From Citrobacter tructae (GTDB lineage: Bacteria; Pseudomonadota; Gammaproteobacteria; Enterobacterales; Enterobacteriaceae), in the NCBI RefSeq assembly GCF_004684345.1, contig NZ_CP038469.1:3844001-3908000 (forward strand): 64,000 nucleotides of DNA. The letters run 5' to 3'. The first letter of the stretch is position 1; each line of letters begins with the position of its first letter. Made by a program: the position numbers and the translations under genes. A model generated the notes under the pieces. The model saw nothing but the letters and a program-made list of their open reading frames with translations. It did no database searches and was not told where the DNA came from. Shown one piece after another: positions 1-11,949 of the stretch.

Positions 1-36
1 AGCCGCCATACTGCGTAAATTTAAATGTTTTTTCAT
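1..36 (-). CDS. rsmB: 16S rRNA m5C967 methyltransferase RsmB, N-terminal fragment
   Basis: Only the first twelve codons lie in the window; the gene continues past the left edge. They read MKKHLNLRSMAA, which fits the start of RsmB (the E. coli protein begins MKKQRNLRSMAA). RsmB methylates C967 of 16S rRNA. It follows fmt in the same direction, the same order as in E. coli def-fmt-rsmB. The call rests on a short match plus gene order, so the product beyond the edge is inference. Confidence 0.8.
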   Translation of the reverse strand, partial: MKKHLNLRSMAA

Positions 37-42
37 AACCGC

Positions 43-74
43 AAAAATAAAAATGCCCGGAAACACCGGGCTTT
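43..74 (-). terminator. Hairpin with U-rich tail between fmt and rsmB
   Basis: Read in the fmt direction, a six-base stem GCCCGG/CCGGGC with a five-base loop is followed by ATTTTTATTTTT. This looks like an intrinsic terminator or attenuator. It sits only a few bases before rsmB, so it probably lowers rather than abolishes rsmB transcription from the def-fmt promoter. Confidence 0.55.
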
Positions 75-87
75 AAGAGATGAACCG

Positions 88-1035
88 TCAGAGCAGACGG
101 TTTCCAGGAATAAACCATTCCCGGCGTGAATTCAACAGGTCCTGCACGCTCATGGCTTTTTTACCGGCTGGCTGCAACGATATGAGATTCAGGATGCCGT
201 TACCTGTTGCAACCTGAATACCCTGGCGAGTTGCCTCCAGGATCGTCCCAGGCTCGGCACCTGCAGGTTTATCAATCACCGTAGCTTGCCAGATTTTGAC
301 CGGCTGTTCATCGATGACGATGTAGCTCATCGGCCATGGATTAAAGGCACGGATACAGCGCTCCAACTGAGCGGCGCTAAGTGTCCAGTCCACACGGGCT
401 TCTTCTTTACTCAACTTCTCGGCATAGCTCACCAGAGATTCGTCCTGGACTTCAGGCTTCGCGGTGCCTGTTGCCAGCAGGTGCAGCGTGTGCAGCAGAC
501 CCTGCGGACCGAGCTCGGCTAGCTTGCTGTAAAGGCTGGCGCTGGTATCTTCTGCTGTGATTGGGCAGGAGAGCTTGTGCAGCATATCGCCGGTATCCAG
601 ACCGACATCCATCTGCATGATGGTCACGCCGGTTTCGGTATCGCCAGCCCACAGTGAGCGTTGAATAGGTGCCGCGCCACGCCAGCGTGGAAGCAGCGAA
701 CCATGAACGTTAATGCATCCCAGACGTGGCATGTCCAGCACGGCTTTTGGCAGAATCAGACCATATGCCACTACTACCATTACATCTGCGTGCAGGTCAG
801 CAACCAGTTGCTGGTTATCTTGGGGACGGAGAGAGACAGGCTGAAAAACCGGTAACCCTTTTTCTTCCGCCAGCATTTTTACCGGGCTGGGCATCAGCTT
901 TTTACCGCGTCCCGCAGGGCGATCCGGTTGGGTAAACACGCCGACGATGTTATGTCCAGAAGTTAACAGCGCGTCGAGATGACGCGCTGCAAAGTCAGGT
1001 GTACCCGCAAAAATAATACGTAGTGAGTCTGACAC
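88..1035 (-). CDS. fmt: Methionyl-tRNA formyltransferase
   Basis: This enzyme transfers a formyl group from 10-formyl-tetrahydrofolate to Met-tRNAfMet, making the bacterial initiator tRNA in the cytoplasm. The 315-residue length equals E. coli Fmt. The N-terminal Rossmann-type half contains the formyltransferase signature INVHGSLLPRWRGAAP, with the catalytic Asn and His, and a downstream MDVGLDTGDML segment carrying the catalytic Asp. The C-terminal OB-like domain binds tRNA. The gene begins 14 bases after the stop of def, so the two form an operon in which the formyl group is first added and later removed. No anomalies were seen. Confidence 0.97.
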   Translation of the reverse strand: MSDSLRIIFAGTPDFAARHLDALLTSGHNIVGVFTQPDRPAGRGKKLMPSPVKMLAEEKGLPVFQPVSLRPQDNQQLVADLHADVMVVVAYGLILPKAVLDMPRLGCINVHGSLLPRWRGAAPIQRSLWAGDTETGVTIMQMDVGLDTGDMLHKLSCPITAEDTSASLYSKLAELGPQGLLHTLHLLATGTAKPEVQDESLVSYAEKLSKEEARVDWTLSAAQLERCIRAFNPWPMSYIVIDEQPVKIWQATVIDKPAGAEPGTILEATRQGIQVATGNGILNLISLQPAGKKAMSVQDLLNSRREWFIPGNRLL

Positions 1036-1049
1036 GTTGATTCTTATCC

Positions 1050-1559
1050 TTAAGGTCGGGCGTTCAGGCGGTCGAGTTTTTCAACTTTCTGACGAATGCG
1101 TTGTTGCTTCAATGGCGACAGATAATCAATAAACAGTTTACCGACCAGGTGATCCATTTCGTGTTGGATGCAGATAGCTAACAGGCCATCGGCTTCCAGT
1201 TCAAAGGGCTTACCCTCACGATCGAGCGCGCGAATTTTTACTCTTTCAGCCCGCGGCACTAATGCACGCTGTTCGGGAATAGACAGGCAACCTTCTTCAA
1301 TGCCGGTTTCACCGTCTTTCTCCAGTAGCTCCGGGTTGATTAACACCAGACGCTCATCGCGGTTTTCAGAGACATCAATAACAATGATGCGCTGATGAAT
1401 ATCGACCTGCGTTGCCGCCAGACCAATACCTTCTTCGGCGTACATCGTCTCGAACATATCATCGACGATACGCTGAATTTCTGCATTCACTTCTTCAACC
1501 GGTTTTGCGATTTTGCGAAGACGCTCGTCCGGGATATGTAACACTTGCAAAACTGACAT
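1050..1559 (-). CDS. def: Peptide deformylase
   Basis: Deformylase removes the N-formyl group from nascent proteins as they leave the ribosome. At 169 residues it equals E. coli Def. The three family motifs are all present: GIGLAATQ near residue 45, EGCLSIP near residue 90 (its Cys is a metal ligand) and QHEMDHL near residue 132 (two His metal ligands and the catalytic Glu). It is first in the def-fmt operon and is divergent from dprA, with 129 bases between them that must hold both promoters. Confidence 0.97.
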   Translation of the reverse strand: MSVLQVLHIPDERLRKIAKPVEEVNAEIQRIVDDMFETMYAEEGIGLAATQVDIHQRIIVIDVSENRDERLVLINPELLEKDGETGIEEGCLSIPEQRALVPRAERVKIRALDREGKPFELEADGLLAICIQHEMDHLVGKLFIDYLSPLKQQRIRQKVEKLDRLNARP

Positions 1560-1688
1560 AGTTATCCAGAGTTGTGTTCAGGAGTTGGAAAGATTATTAC
1601 CTCTATTCTAGACAAAACCCCCTCTGATTGACAGCATCAGTGACCAATCGCAAGGATTGCTAAGACTGCTTGTGGCAGGGGAATAGGG

Positions 1689-2813
1689 ATGACCCATACC
1701 GAGATTTGGTTACGTTTAGCACGGGTAAGTGAACTGTACGGTGATGAAATGGTGCGCCTTGCGCATTGGCTTATTGCTCAACCGTATATTGATAATGTGA
1801 CACTGCAGTATGCCGGATTATCTTCTCGCCAGATCGTGCGTTTTTTAAGCTTTTCTGAAATTGAACTGGAAAAAACGCTGCGCTGGCTGGAGTTACCACA
1901 TCACCATGTCGTTTTTGCCGACAGCGCACGTTACCCGGCGCAACTTCGCGCCACGGAGGATTACCCTGGACTTCTCTTTGTTGTTGGCGATCCCGACTGT
2001 TTACACTCTTTTCAGATTGCTGTTGTGGGAAGCCGGCAACATTCCTGGTATGGAGAACGCTGGGGGCGATTATTTTGTGAGAAGCTTGCCGCTTGCGGAG
2101 TGACAATCACCAGCGGACTGGCGCGGGGGATTGATGGTGTCGCACACAATGCGGCGGTAAATATGAATAGAACAAGTATTGCCGTGTTGGGGAATGGCCT
2201 GGAAACCATTCATCCACGACGGCACGTGCGTCTTGCCGAACGTCTGATCGAGGCTGGAGGTGCGCTGGTGTCTGAGTTCCCTTTGGATATGCTCCCTTTA
2301 CCCCGCAATTTTCCGCGACGAAATCGAATTATTAGTGGTCTAAGTAAAGGAGTCTTGGTTATTGAAGCCGCTCAGCGTAGCGGTTCGCTAGTGACTGCTC
2401 GTTGTGCACTAGAGCAAGGGCGGGACGTTTTTGCTTTACCTGGGCCGCTAGGGAACCCTGGTTGTGAGGGGCCGCATTGGCTTATTAAGCAAGGAGCAAT
2501 ATTGGTAACGGCTCCAGAGGAGATTCTGCAAAATTTGCAATACGGGTTACATTGGTTGCCAGATGAGCCTGAAAATTCAATTTATTCACTAGATCACGAA
2601 GAGGTGGCATTGCCATTTCCTGAGCTCCTGGCTAACGTAGGAGATGAGGTAACACCTGTTGACGTCGTCGCTGAACGTGCCGGCCAACCTGTGCCAGAGG
2701 TAGTGGCTCAGCTACTCGAACTGGAGTTAGCAGGATGGATCGCAGCTGTACCCGGCGGCTATGTCCGATTGAGGAGGGCAAGCCATGTTCGACGTACTAA
2801 TGTATTTGTTTGA
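1689..2813 (+). CDS. dprA: DNA-processing protein DprA/Smf
   Basis: DprA binds incoming single-stranded DNA and loads RecA during natural transformation; in enterics, which are not normally competent, the role is unclear. The 374-residue protein has the extended Rossmann fold: GSRQHSWYG near residue 115, TSGLARGIDGVAH near residue 140, then SEFP and PRRNRIISGLS. A C-terminal winged-helix DprA3-like region lies around residues 310-365. It is intact, with length equal to E. coli Smf. The last 29 bases overlap smg, suggesting translational coupling. Confidence 0.95.
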   Translation: MTHTEIWLRLARVSELYGDEMVRLAHWLIAQPYIDNVTLQYAGLSSRQIVRFLSFSEIELEKTLRWLELPHHHVVFADSARYPAQLRATEDYPGLLFVVGDPDCLHSFQIAVVGSRQHSWYGERWGRLFCEKLAACGVTITSGLARGIDGVAHNAAVNMNRTSIAVLGNGLETIHPRRHVRLAERLIEAGGALVSEFPLDMLPLPRNFPRRNRIISGLSKGVLVIEAAQRSGSLVTARCALEQGRDVFALPGPLGNPGCEGPHWLIKQGAILVTAPEEILQNLQYGLHWLPDEPENSIYSLDHEEVALPFPELLANVGDEVTPVDVVAERAGQPVPEVVAQLLELELAGWIAAVPGGYVRLRRASHVRRTNVFV

Positions 2814-3258
2814 GACATATATCCATAACGAAGCGGAGCTGCGTGTGGATCAGGACAAACTGGAGCGGGATCTTACCGACGCTGGTTTTGATCGTGAAGA
2901 CATCTACAACGCGTTACTGTGGCTGGAAAAACTTGCTGATTATCAGGACGGCCTTGCCGAACCCATGCAGTTAGCATCTGATCCTCTGTCTATTCGTATT
3001 TATACGGCGGAAGAGTGCGATCGCCTGGATGCGAGCTGTCGGGGGTTCCTGCTATTCCTGGAGCAGATCCAGGTGCTAAACCTCGAAACGCGAGAAATGG
3101 TTATTGAACGTGTACTCGCGCTGGATACAGCAGAATTCGATCTGGAAGACCTGAAGTGGGTGATCCTGATGGTTTTATTTAACATTCCCGGTTGTGAAAA
3201 TGCGTATCAGCAAATGGAAGAATTACTCTTTGAAGTGAATGAAGGTATGCTGCACTAA
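2785..3258 (+). CDS. smg: DUF494 protein Smg
   Basis: This is a 157-residue acidic cytoplasmic protein of the DUF494 family, almost identical to E. coli Smg. Its molecular function is not established. It is rich in Leu, Glu and Asp, with no signal peptide or membrane segment. The ATG lies inside the end of dprA, after a GAGGAGGGC ribosome-binding sequence, which decides this start. The position between dprA and yrdD is conserved across gamma-proteobacteria, so an operon role with DNA-handling proteins is possible but unproved. Confidence 0.95.
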   Translation: MFDVLMYLFETYIHNEAELRVDQDKLERDLTDAGFDREDIYNALLWLEKLADYQDGLAEPMQLASDPLSIRIYTAEECDRLDASCRGFLLFLEQIQVLNLETREMVIERVLALDTAEFDLEDLKWVILMVLFNIPGCENAYQQMEELLFEVNEGMLH

Positions 3259-3284
3259 TCGATCTTCATTCAGTATGAGTTGTT

Positions 3285-3827
3285 ATGGCTAAATCAGCAC
3301 TGTTTACGGTGCGTAAAAACGAGCCCTGCCCACAATGCGGGGCTGAACTGGTTATTCGCTCCGGGAAGCATGGCCCGTTTCTCGGCTGTTCACTGTATCC
3401 GGAATGTGACTATGTCCGTCCGCTAAAATCTTCTGCGGACGGACATATTGTCAAAGTTCTGGAGGGTAAGCTCTGTCCTGCGTGTGGTGCTGAACTGGTG
3501 CTGAGGCAGGGAAGATTCGGTATGTTTATTGGTTGTAGCGATTATCCTGCATGTGGCCATACCGAACTTATCGACAAGCCTGATGAAACGGCAATTGTTT
3601 GTCCCCAATGCCAGGCGGGCCATCTGGTCCAGCGGCGTTCTCGTTATGGCAAAACTTTTTACTCCTGCGATCGCTATCCGGAGTGCCAGTTTGTCATTAA
3701 CTTCAAACCTCTGGCTGGTGAGTGTCCTGAGTGTCACTATCCGCTTCTCATCGAAAAGAAAACCGCACAGGGTGTGAAACACTTTTGTGCCAGTAAACAA
3801 TGTGGAAAGCCGATTTCGGCGGAATAA
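3285..3827 (+). CDS. yrdD: Topoisomerase-I-type zinc-finger protein YrdD
   Basis: This 180-residue protein consists of four consecutive Cys4 zinc-finger modules of the kind found at the C-terminus of bacterial topoisomerase I. Each has a leading C-P-x-C and a later C-x(4-5)-C pair: CPQC...CSLYPEC, CPAC...CSDYPAC, CPQC...CDRYPEC, CPEC...CASKQC. No topoisomerase catalytic domain is attached. It probably binds single-stranded nucleic acid. It stops three bases before tsaC, so it is co-transcribed with the tRNA-modification and shikimate genes. The specific role is unknown. Confidence 0.93.
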   Translation: MAKSALFTVRKNEPCPQCGAELVIRSGKHGPFLGCSLYPECDYVRPLKSSADGHIVKVLEGKLCPACGAELVLRQGRFGMFIGCSDYPACGHTELIDKPDETAIVCPQCQAGHLVQRRSRYGKTFYSCDRYPECQFVINFKPLAGECPECHYPLLIEKKTAQGVKHFCASKQCGKPISAE

Positions 3828-3830
3828 AAA

Positions 3831-4403
3831 GTGAATAATAACCGGCCCACAGATCCCATCGCTGCTGCGATAGCGGTTCTGAAACAAGAAAATGTCATCG
3901 CCTACCCAACTGAAGCGGTTTTTGGCGTCGGGTGCGACCCAGACAGCGAAACGGCGGTAACGCGCCTGTTGGAACTAAAACAGCGCCCAATTGATAAAGG
4001 CTTAATTCTGATTGCGGCGAATTTTGACCAGCTCAAGCCGTATATCGATGACAGTGTGCTCACCGATGCTCAACGTGAAGCTGTTTTCGCACGCTGGCCG
4101 GGGCCTGTTACCTTCGTTTTCCCGGCATCTGCAACTACGCCGCGTTGGTTGACCGGTCGTTTTGATTCGCTTGCCGTGCGCGTCACGGACCACCCGCTGG
4201 TGGTTGAGTTGTGCCAGGCTTATGGCAAACCGTTGGTTTCTACCAGTGCTAATTTGAGTGGTTTACCTCCTTGCAGGACGGTAGAAGAAGTACGCGCGCA
4301 GTTTGGCGCAGACTTCCCCGTTGTTGAAGGCGATACCGGGGGGCGTTTAAATCCTTCGGAAATCCGTGATGCCTTAACGGGTGAACAATTTCGACAGGGG
4401 TAA
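3831..4403 (+). CDS. tsaC: Threonylcarbamoyl-AMP synthase TsaC
   Basis: TsaC makes threonylcarbamoyl-adenylate from threonine, bicarbonate and ATP. This is the first step of the t6A37 modification of tRNAs that read ANN codons. The YrdC-fold signatures are clear: YPTEAVFGVGCDP near residue 26, LKQRPIDKGLILI near residue 50, and the STSANLSG segment near residue 140. Length is 190 residues, as in E. coli. The start codon is GTG. The gene follows yrdD by three bases and aroE begins one base after its stop. Confidence 0.96.
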   Translation: MNNNRPTDPIAAAIAVLKQENVIAYPTEAVFGVGCDPDSETAVTRLLELKQRPIDKGLILIAANFDQLKPYIDDSVLTDAQREAVFARWPGPVTFVFPASATTPRWLTGRFDSLAVRVTDHPLVVELCQAYGKPLVSTSANLSGLPPCRTVEEVRAQFGADFPVVEGDTGGRLNPSEIRDALTGEQFRQG

Positions 4404-4404
4404 T

Positions 4405-5226
4405 ATGAAAGAAGCTTACGCTGTTTTTGGCAATCCAATCTCGCATAGCAAATCGCCTTTCATTCATCAGCAATTTGCTCAGCAGCTGAATATTGATCAC
4501 ACCTATGGGCGGGTACTGGCACCTATCAATAATTTTGTGAATACGCTGAACACCTTCTTTGCCGAGGGGGGAAAGGGGGCCAATATTACCGTTCCCTTCA
4601 AAGAAGAGGCGTTTGCGCGGGCCGACGAATTAACAGAGCGGGCATCGCTTGCCGGAGCGGTCAATACTCTTAAACGTTTGGAGGATGGACGTTTACTGGG
4701 GGATAATACCGATGGAATCGGGTTATTAAGCGATCTGGAGCGTTTGGCTTTCATTAGCCCCGGAGCACGTATTTTGCTTATTGGGGCTGGCGGTGCGTCC
4801 CGCGGGGTATTGCTACCTCTCCTTTCAATGGACTGTGCAGTGACCATCGTAAACCGTACCGCCTCGCGCGCAGAAGAACTGGCTCAGATCTTCTCCCATA
4901 CCGGTAGCGTACAGGCCGTGGGGTTGGATGAGCTTGAGAACAACACCTTCGATCTCATTATTAATGCGACCTCCAGTGGCATTAGCGGGGATATTCCGGC
5001 TATTCCCGCATCGCTGATCAACAGCTCTATTTATTGCTACGACATGTTTTATCAGAAAGGAAGTACGCCGTTTTTATCTTGGTGTGCGTTACAGGGAGCA
5101 AAACATTGTGCTGATGGGTTGGGAATGCTGGTGGGGCAAGCGGCGCATGCCGTTCTACTCTGGCATGGCGTACTGCCGAAGACTGAACCTGTCATTAAAC
5201 AGCTGCAACAGGAGTTGTCTGCATGA
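4405..5226 (+). CDS. aroE: Shikimate dehydrogenase (NADP-dependent)
   Basis: AroE reduces 3-dehydroshikimate to shikimate with NADPH in aromatic amino-acid synthesis. The ATG after AGGGG gives 273 residues beginning MKEAYAVFGNPISHSKSP, matching the family. The longer in-frame start 24 bases upstream lies inside tsaC and is unlikely. The catalytic Lys lies in NITVPFKEEA and the catalytic Asp in DNTDGIG. The NADP-binding loop is GAGGASRG, followed by NRTASRAEEL. The stop overlaps the yrdB start by four bases (ATGA). Confidence 0.97.
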   Translation: MKEAYAVFGNPISHSKSPFIHQQFAQQLNIDHTYGRVLAPINNFVNTLNTFFAEGGKGANITVPFKEEAFARADELTERASLAGAVNTLKRLEDGRLLGDNTDGIGLLSDLERLAFISPGARILLIGAGGASRGVLLPLLSMDCAVTIVNRTASRAEELAQIFSHTGSVQAVGLDELENNTFDLIINATSSGISGDIPAIPASLINSSIYCYDMFYQKGSTPFLSWCALQGAKHCADGLGMLVGQAAHAVLLWHGVLPKTEPVIKQLQQELSA

Positions 5227-5480
5227 ACCAGGCGATTCAGTTTCCCGATCGAGAAGAATGGAAAGCTGATATAGATGCTGTCGTTTTTCCGGCGATGGTT
5301 CAGGGTATGCAGCTAGCATGTGCCATCAATGGTGAAGTGCTGGCGCGTCGTTTTGGCGGCGACACGCCTGAGCAGTGGTTGGAAATTTTTCGGGAACATC
5401 GTTGGGATCTGGAAGAAGAAGCAGAAGCATTGATCCAAGCCCAACAGGAAGACGCTTACGGTTGGGTCTGGTTATCTTGA
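5223..5480 (+). CDS. yrdB: DUF1488 family protein YrdB
   Basis: This is an 85-residue acidic protein of the DUF1488 family, of unknown function and equal in length to E. coli YrdB. It has no signal peptide or membrane segment. The start overlaps the aroE stop by four bases, so it is translationally coupled. It is the last gene of the plus-strand dprA-yrdB cluster. Its last 25 bases overlap the end of the oppositely oriented yrdA. Confidence 0.92.
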   Translation: MNQAIQFPDREEWKADIDAVVFPAMVQGMQLACAINGEVLARRFGGDTPEQWLEIFREHRWDLEEEAEALIQAQQEDAYGWVWLS

Positions 5481-6010
5481 CTTAAATATTCGTCTTTCCA
5501 TTTCACATAGTTGTTAGCTGAGTACCGCAGGCCCGCTTTTTCTTCATCGCTGAGTGGGCGGATTTGTTTAACTGGACTGCCCAGGTACAGATACCCGCTC
5601 TCCAGACGTTTGTTTTGCGGAACTAAACTTCCCGCACCAATCATCACGTCATCTTCTACTACGACGCCGTCCAGCAGAATTGAGCCCATGCCGACCAAAA
5701 CCCGGTTGCCAATGATGCAGCCGTGCAGCATGACTTTATGACCAACCGTAACATCCTCACCCACGATCAGTGGATTACCCTGCGGATTAGATGTGGATTT
5801 ATGCGTGACATGTAGAACACTGCCGTCCTGAATGTTTGTACGAGCGCCGATTTGTACATAGTTCACGTCGCCACGAATCGCAACCAGGGGCCAAATCCCG
5901 ACATTATCAGCCAGGCGAACATCACCAATGACGACGCTGCTGGCATCGATCATCACGTATTTCCCGATCTGCGGGAAAAGATCCTTATAAGGACGTAGTA
6001 CGTCAGACAT
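5456..6010 (-). CDS. yrdA: Gamma-class carbonic anhydrase-like hexapeptide protein YrdA
   Basis: This 184-residue protein has a left-handed parallel beta-helix built from hexapeptide repeats (IGDVRLADNVGIWPLVAI and following turns), then a C-terminal helix. It resembles gamma-class carbonic anhydrases, trimeric with metal bound by three His; candidate ligands are in VLHVTHK and VGHKVMLHGC. Activity of the E. coli protein as a carbonic anhydrase is not well established. It is transcribed away from the rRNA operon and convergent with yrdB, with a 25-base tail-to-tail overlap. Confidence 0.93.
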   Translation of the reverse strand: MSDVLRPYKDLFPQIGKYVMIDASSVVIGDVRLADNVGIWPLVAIRGDVNYVQIGARTNIQDGSVLHVTHKSTSNPQGNPLIVGEDVTVGHKVMLHGCIIGNRVLVGMGSILLDGVVVEDDVMIGAGSLVPQNKRLESGYLYLGSPVKQIRPLSDEEKAGLRYSANNYVKWKDEYLSQDNQTQP

Positions 6011-6164
6011 GTTTACCTCAAAGAAAATAGAGCAGTAATGAAGACTTTGGTTGGATTATCGAGACTGTGCAAGTGATTTAGCTATCAAAAATCAGCCATA
6101 TTGTGCAGGAATGTAGCGAAAGGGGTAAAAAACAGTCACTCAGTAAAAAAGATCTAAAAAACAC
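6011..6164. promoter_or_regulatory. rrnD upstream activation region
   Basis: This AT-rich stretch between yrdA and the rRNA P1 promoter contains A-tracts directly upstream of the -35 (positions 6146-6162), which fit an UP element for the RNA polymerase alpha subunit. The palindromic GCTATCAAAAATCAGC at 6081-6096 resembles a Fis site. Both assignments are by resemblance to E. coli rrn operons, where Fis and UP elements strongly activate P1. The yrdA promoter must also lie here. Confidence 0.5.
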
Positions 6165-6201
6165 TTGTGCTAAAAAATGGGATCCCTATAATGCGCCTCC
6201 A
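6165..6201 (+). promoter_or_regulatory. rRNA operon promoter P1
   Basis: The -35 TTGTGC and -10 TATAAT are separated by 16 bases and followed by the GC-rich discriminator GCGCCTCC, characteristic of rRNA P1 promoters under ppGpp/DksA and initiating-nucleotide control. Transcription should begin near 6200. Confidence 0.9.
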
Positions 6202-6274
6202 TCGACACGGCGGATGTGAATCACTTCACACCAACTAGCCGGTTCGGTTGAAGAGAAAAACCTGAAAATGAGGG

Positions 6275-6310
6275 TTGACTCTGAAAGAGGAAAGCGTAAT
6301 ATACGCCACC
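6275..6310 (+). promoter_or_regulatory. rRNA operon promoter P2
   Basis: TTGACT and TAATAT with a 16-base spacer lie about 110 bases after P1. This is the usual second, weaker and more constitutive rRNA promoter. Confidence 0.8.
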
Positions 6311-6320
6311 TCGCGACAGA

Positions 6321-6482
6321 GCGCTAAAGCGCGTCGCAACTGCTCTTTAACAATTTATCAGACAATCTGTGTGGGCACTCGAAGATACGGATTCTTAACG
6401 TCGCAAGACGAAAAATGAATACCAAGTCTCTGAGTGAACATACGTAATTCATTACGAAGTTTAATTCACGAGCATCAAACTT
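6321..6482 (+). promoter_or_regulatory. rRNA leader: boxB-like hairpin, boxA and 16S processing arm
   Basis: The leader holds the hairpin GCGCTAAAGCGC (6321-6332), then the antitermination boxA TGCTCTTTAACAA (6341-6353), which recruits NusB/NusE. The 17 bases at 6357-6373 are perfectly complementary to 8050-8066 downstream of 16S. Together they form the long stalk cut by RNase III when 16S is released. Confidence 0.85.
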
Positions 6483-8022
<1,540 letters not shown>

Positions 8023-8092
8023 CCTTAAAGAAACGTTCTTTGTAGTGCTCACACAGATTGTCTGATGAAAAATTAGCAGTAAAAATCTCTGC

Positions 8093-8169
<77 letters not shown>

Positions 8170-8215
8170 AAATCCTTTCATAAAGGATGAGCGGTACAGA
8201 GAACAGTTTTACGAT

Positions 8216-8291
8216 GGGGTTATAGCTCAGCTGGGAGAGCGCCTGCCTTGCACGCAGGAGGTCTGCGGTTCGATCCCGCATAGCTCCACCA
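8216..8291 (+). tRNA. alaU: tRNA-Ala (anticodon TGC)
   Basis: A 76-base tRNA in the 16S-23S spacer with the stem GCCTTGCACGCAGG around anticodon TGC, T-loop GGTTCGATCCC and an encoded CCA end. The Ile-Ala spacer pair is the arrangement of rrnA, rrnD and rrnH operons. Confidence 0.98.
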
Positions 8292-8497
8292 TCCTTTACT
8301 GCAAAAACACAAGAAAACTTCAGAGTGTACCTGAAAAGGTTCACTGCGAAGTTTTGCTCTTTAAAAATCTGGATCAAGCTGAAAATTGAAACGATACACT
8401 GTGTCTGTTCTCCGTAATAAGAACAGATAAGCGGTGTGTTCGAGTCTCTCAAATTTTCGCAAGTCGAAATGTTTTACGAAACATCTTCGGGTTGTGA
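8292..8497 (+). other. Spacer between tRNA-Ala and 23S with second boxA
   Basis: The spacer contains a second antitermination boxA-like element, TGCTCTTTAAAAA at 8355-8367, as in E. coli rrn operons. The rest should form the 5' arm of the 23S processing stalk. Confidence 0.7.
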
Positions 8498-11407
<2,910 letters not shown>

Positions 11408-11497
11408 ACAACGCCAAAGGTGTTTTGGTGAAGAGACACGATTTTCAGCCTGATACAGATAACATCAGAACGCAAAAGCGGTCTGATAGACAGAATT

Positions 11498-11617
11498 TGC
11501 CTGGCGGCTGTAGCGCGGTGGTCCCACCTGACCCCATGCCGAACTCAGAAGTGAAACGCCGTAGCGCCGATGGTAGTGTGGGGTCTCCCCATGCGAGAGT
11601 AGGGAACTGCCAGGCAT
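11498..11617 (+). rRNA. rrfD: 5S ribosomal RNA, first copy
   Basis: A 120-base 5S rRNA with ends TGCCTGGCGG and CTGCCAGGCAT forming helix I. It differs from the second copy only at one base pair of helix I. Confidence 0.98.
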
Positions 11618-11629
11618 CAAATTTAGTGT

Positions 11630-11705
11630 GCTGATATGGCTCAGTTGGTAGAGCGCACCCTTGGTAAGGGTGAGGTCCCCAGTTCGACTCTGGGTATCAG
11701 CACCA
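11630..11705 (+). tRNA. thrV: tRNA-Thr (anticodon GGT)
   Basis: A 76-base tRNA with anticodon GGT in CCCTTGGTAAGGG, T-loop AGTTCGACTCT and an encoded CCA end. Its place between two 5S genes is the hallmark of the rrnD operon of E. coli. Confidence 0.98.
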
Positions 11706-11741
11706 GTTTTTAGGTTAAAGTTCGGCGCATAGAAAAGAATT

Positions 11742-11861
11742 TGTCTGGCGGCTGTAGCGCGGTGGTCCCACCTGACCCCATGCCGAACTCAGAAGTGAAA
11801 CGCCGTAGCGCCGATGGTAGTGTGGGGTCTCCCCATGCGAGAGTAGGGAACTGCCAGACAT
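11742..11861 (+). rRNA. rrfF: 5S ribosomal RNA, second copy
   Basis: A second 120-base 5S rRNA, with ends TGTCTGGCGG and CTGCCAGACAT. Compared with the first copy, C3 is T and the paired G118 is A, so helix I pairing is kept. It is the last gene of the rRNA operon. Confidence 0.98.
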
Positions 11862-11871
11862 CAAATAAGTG

Positions 11872-11900
11872 AAAAGGCCATCCGAAAGGATGGCCTTTTT
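11872..11900 (+). terminator. rRNA operon terminator
   Basis: The stem AAAAGGCCATCC/GGATGGCCTTTT with a GAAA loop followed by T residues is a strong intrinsic terminator just after the second 5S gene. Confidence 0.92.
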
Positions 11901-11914
11901 ACGTTCATGTGTAT

Positions 11915-11943
11915 CAAAAAATGGCCGGACATTTATCCGGCCA
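11915..11943 (-). terminator. Terminator of the yhdWXYZ operon
   Basis: On the minus strand TGGCCGGA/TCCGGCCA with a six-base loop is followed by TTTTTT, just after the yhdZ stop. It lies back to back with the rRNA terminator and separates the two convergent units. Confidence 0.88.
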
Positions 11944-11949
11944 ACGACT

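Noticed and set aside
11498..11861. A long direct repeat of about 120 bases
   Set aside because: It is explained by the two 5S rRNA genes rather than by a mobile element.
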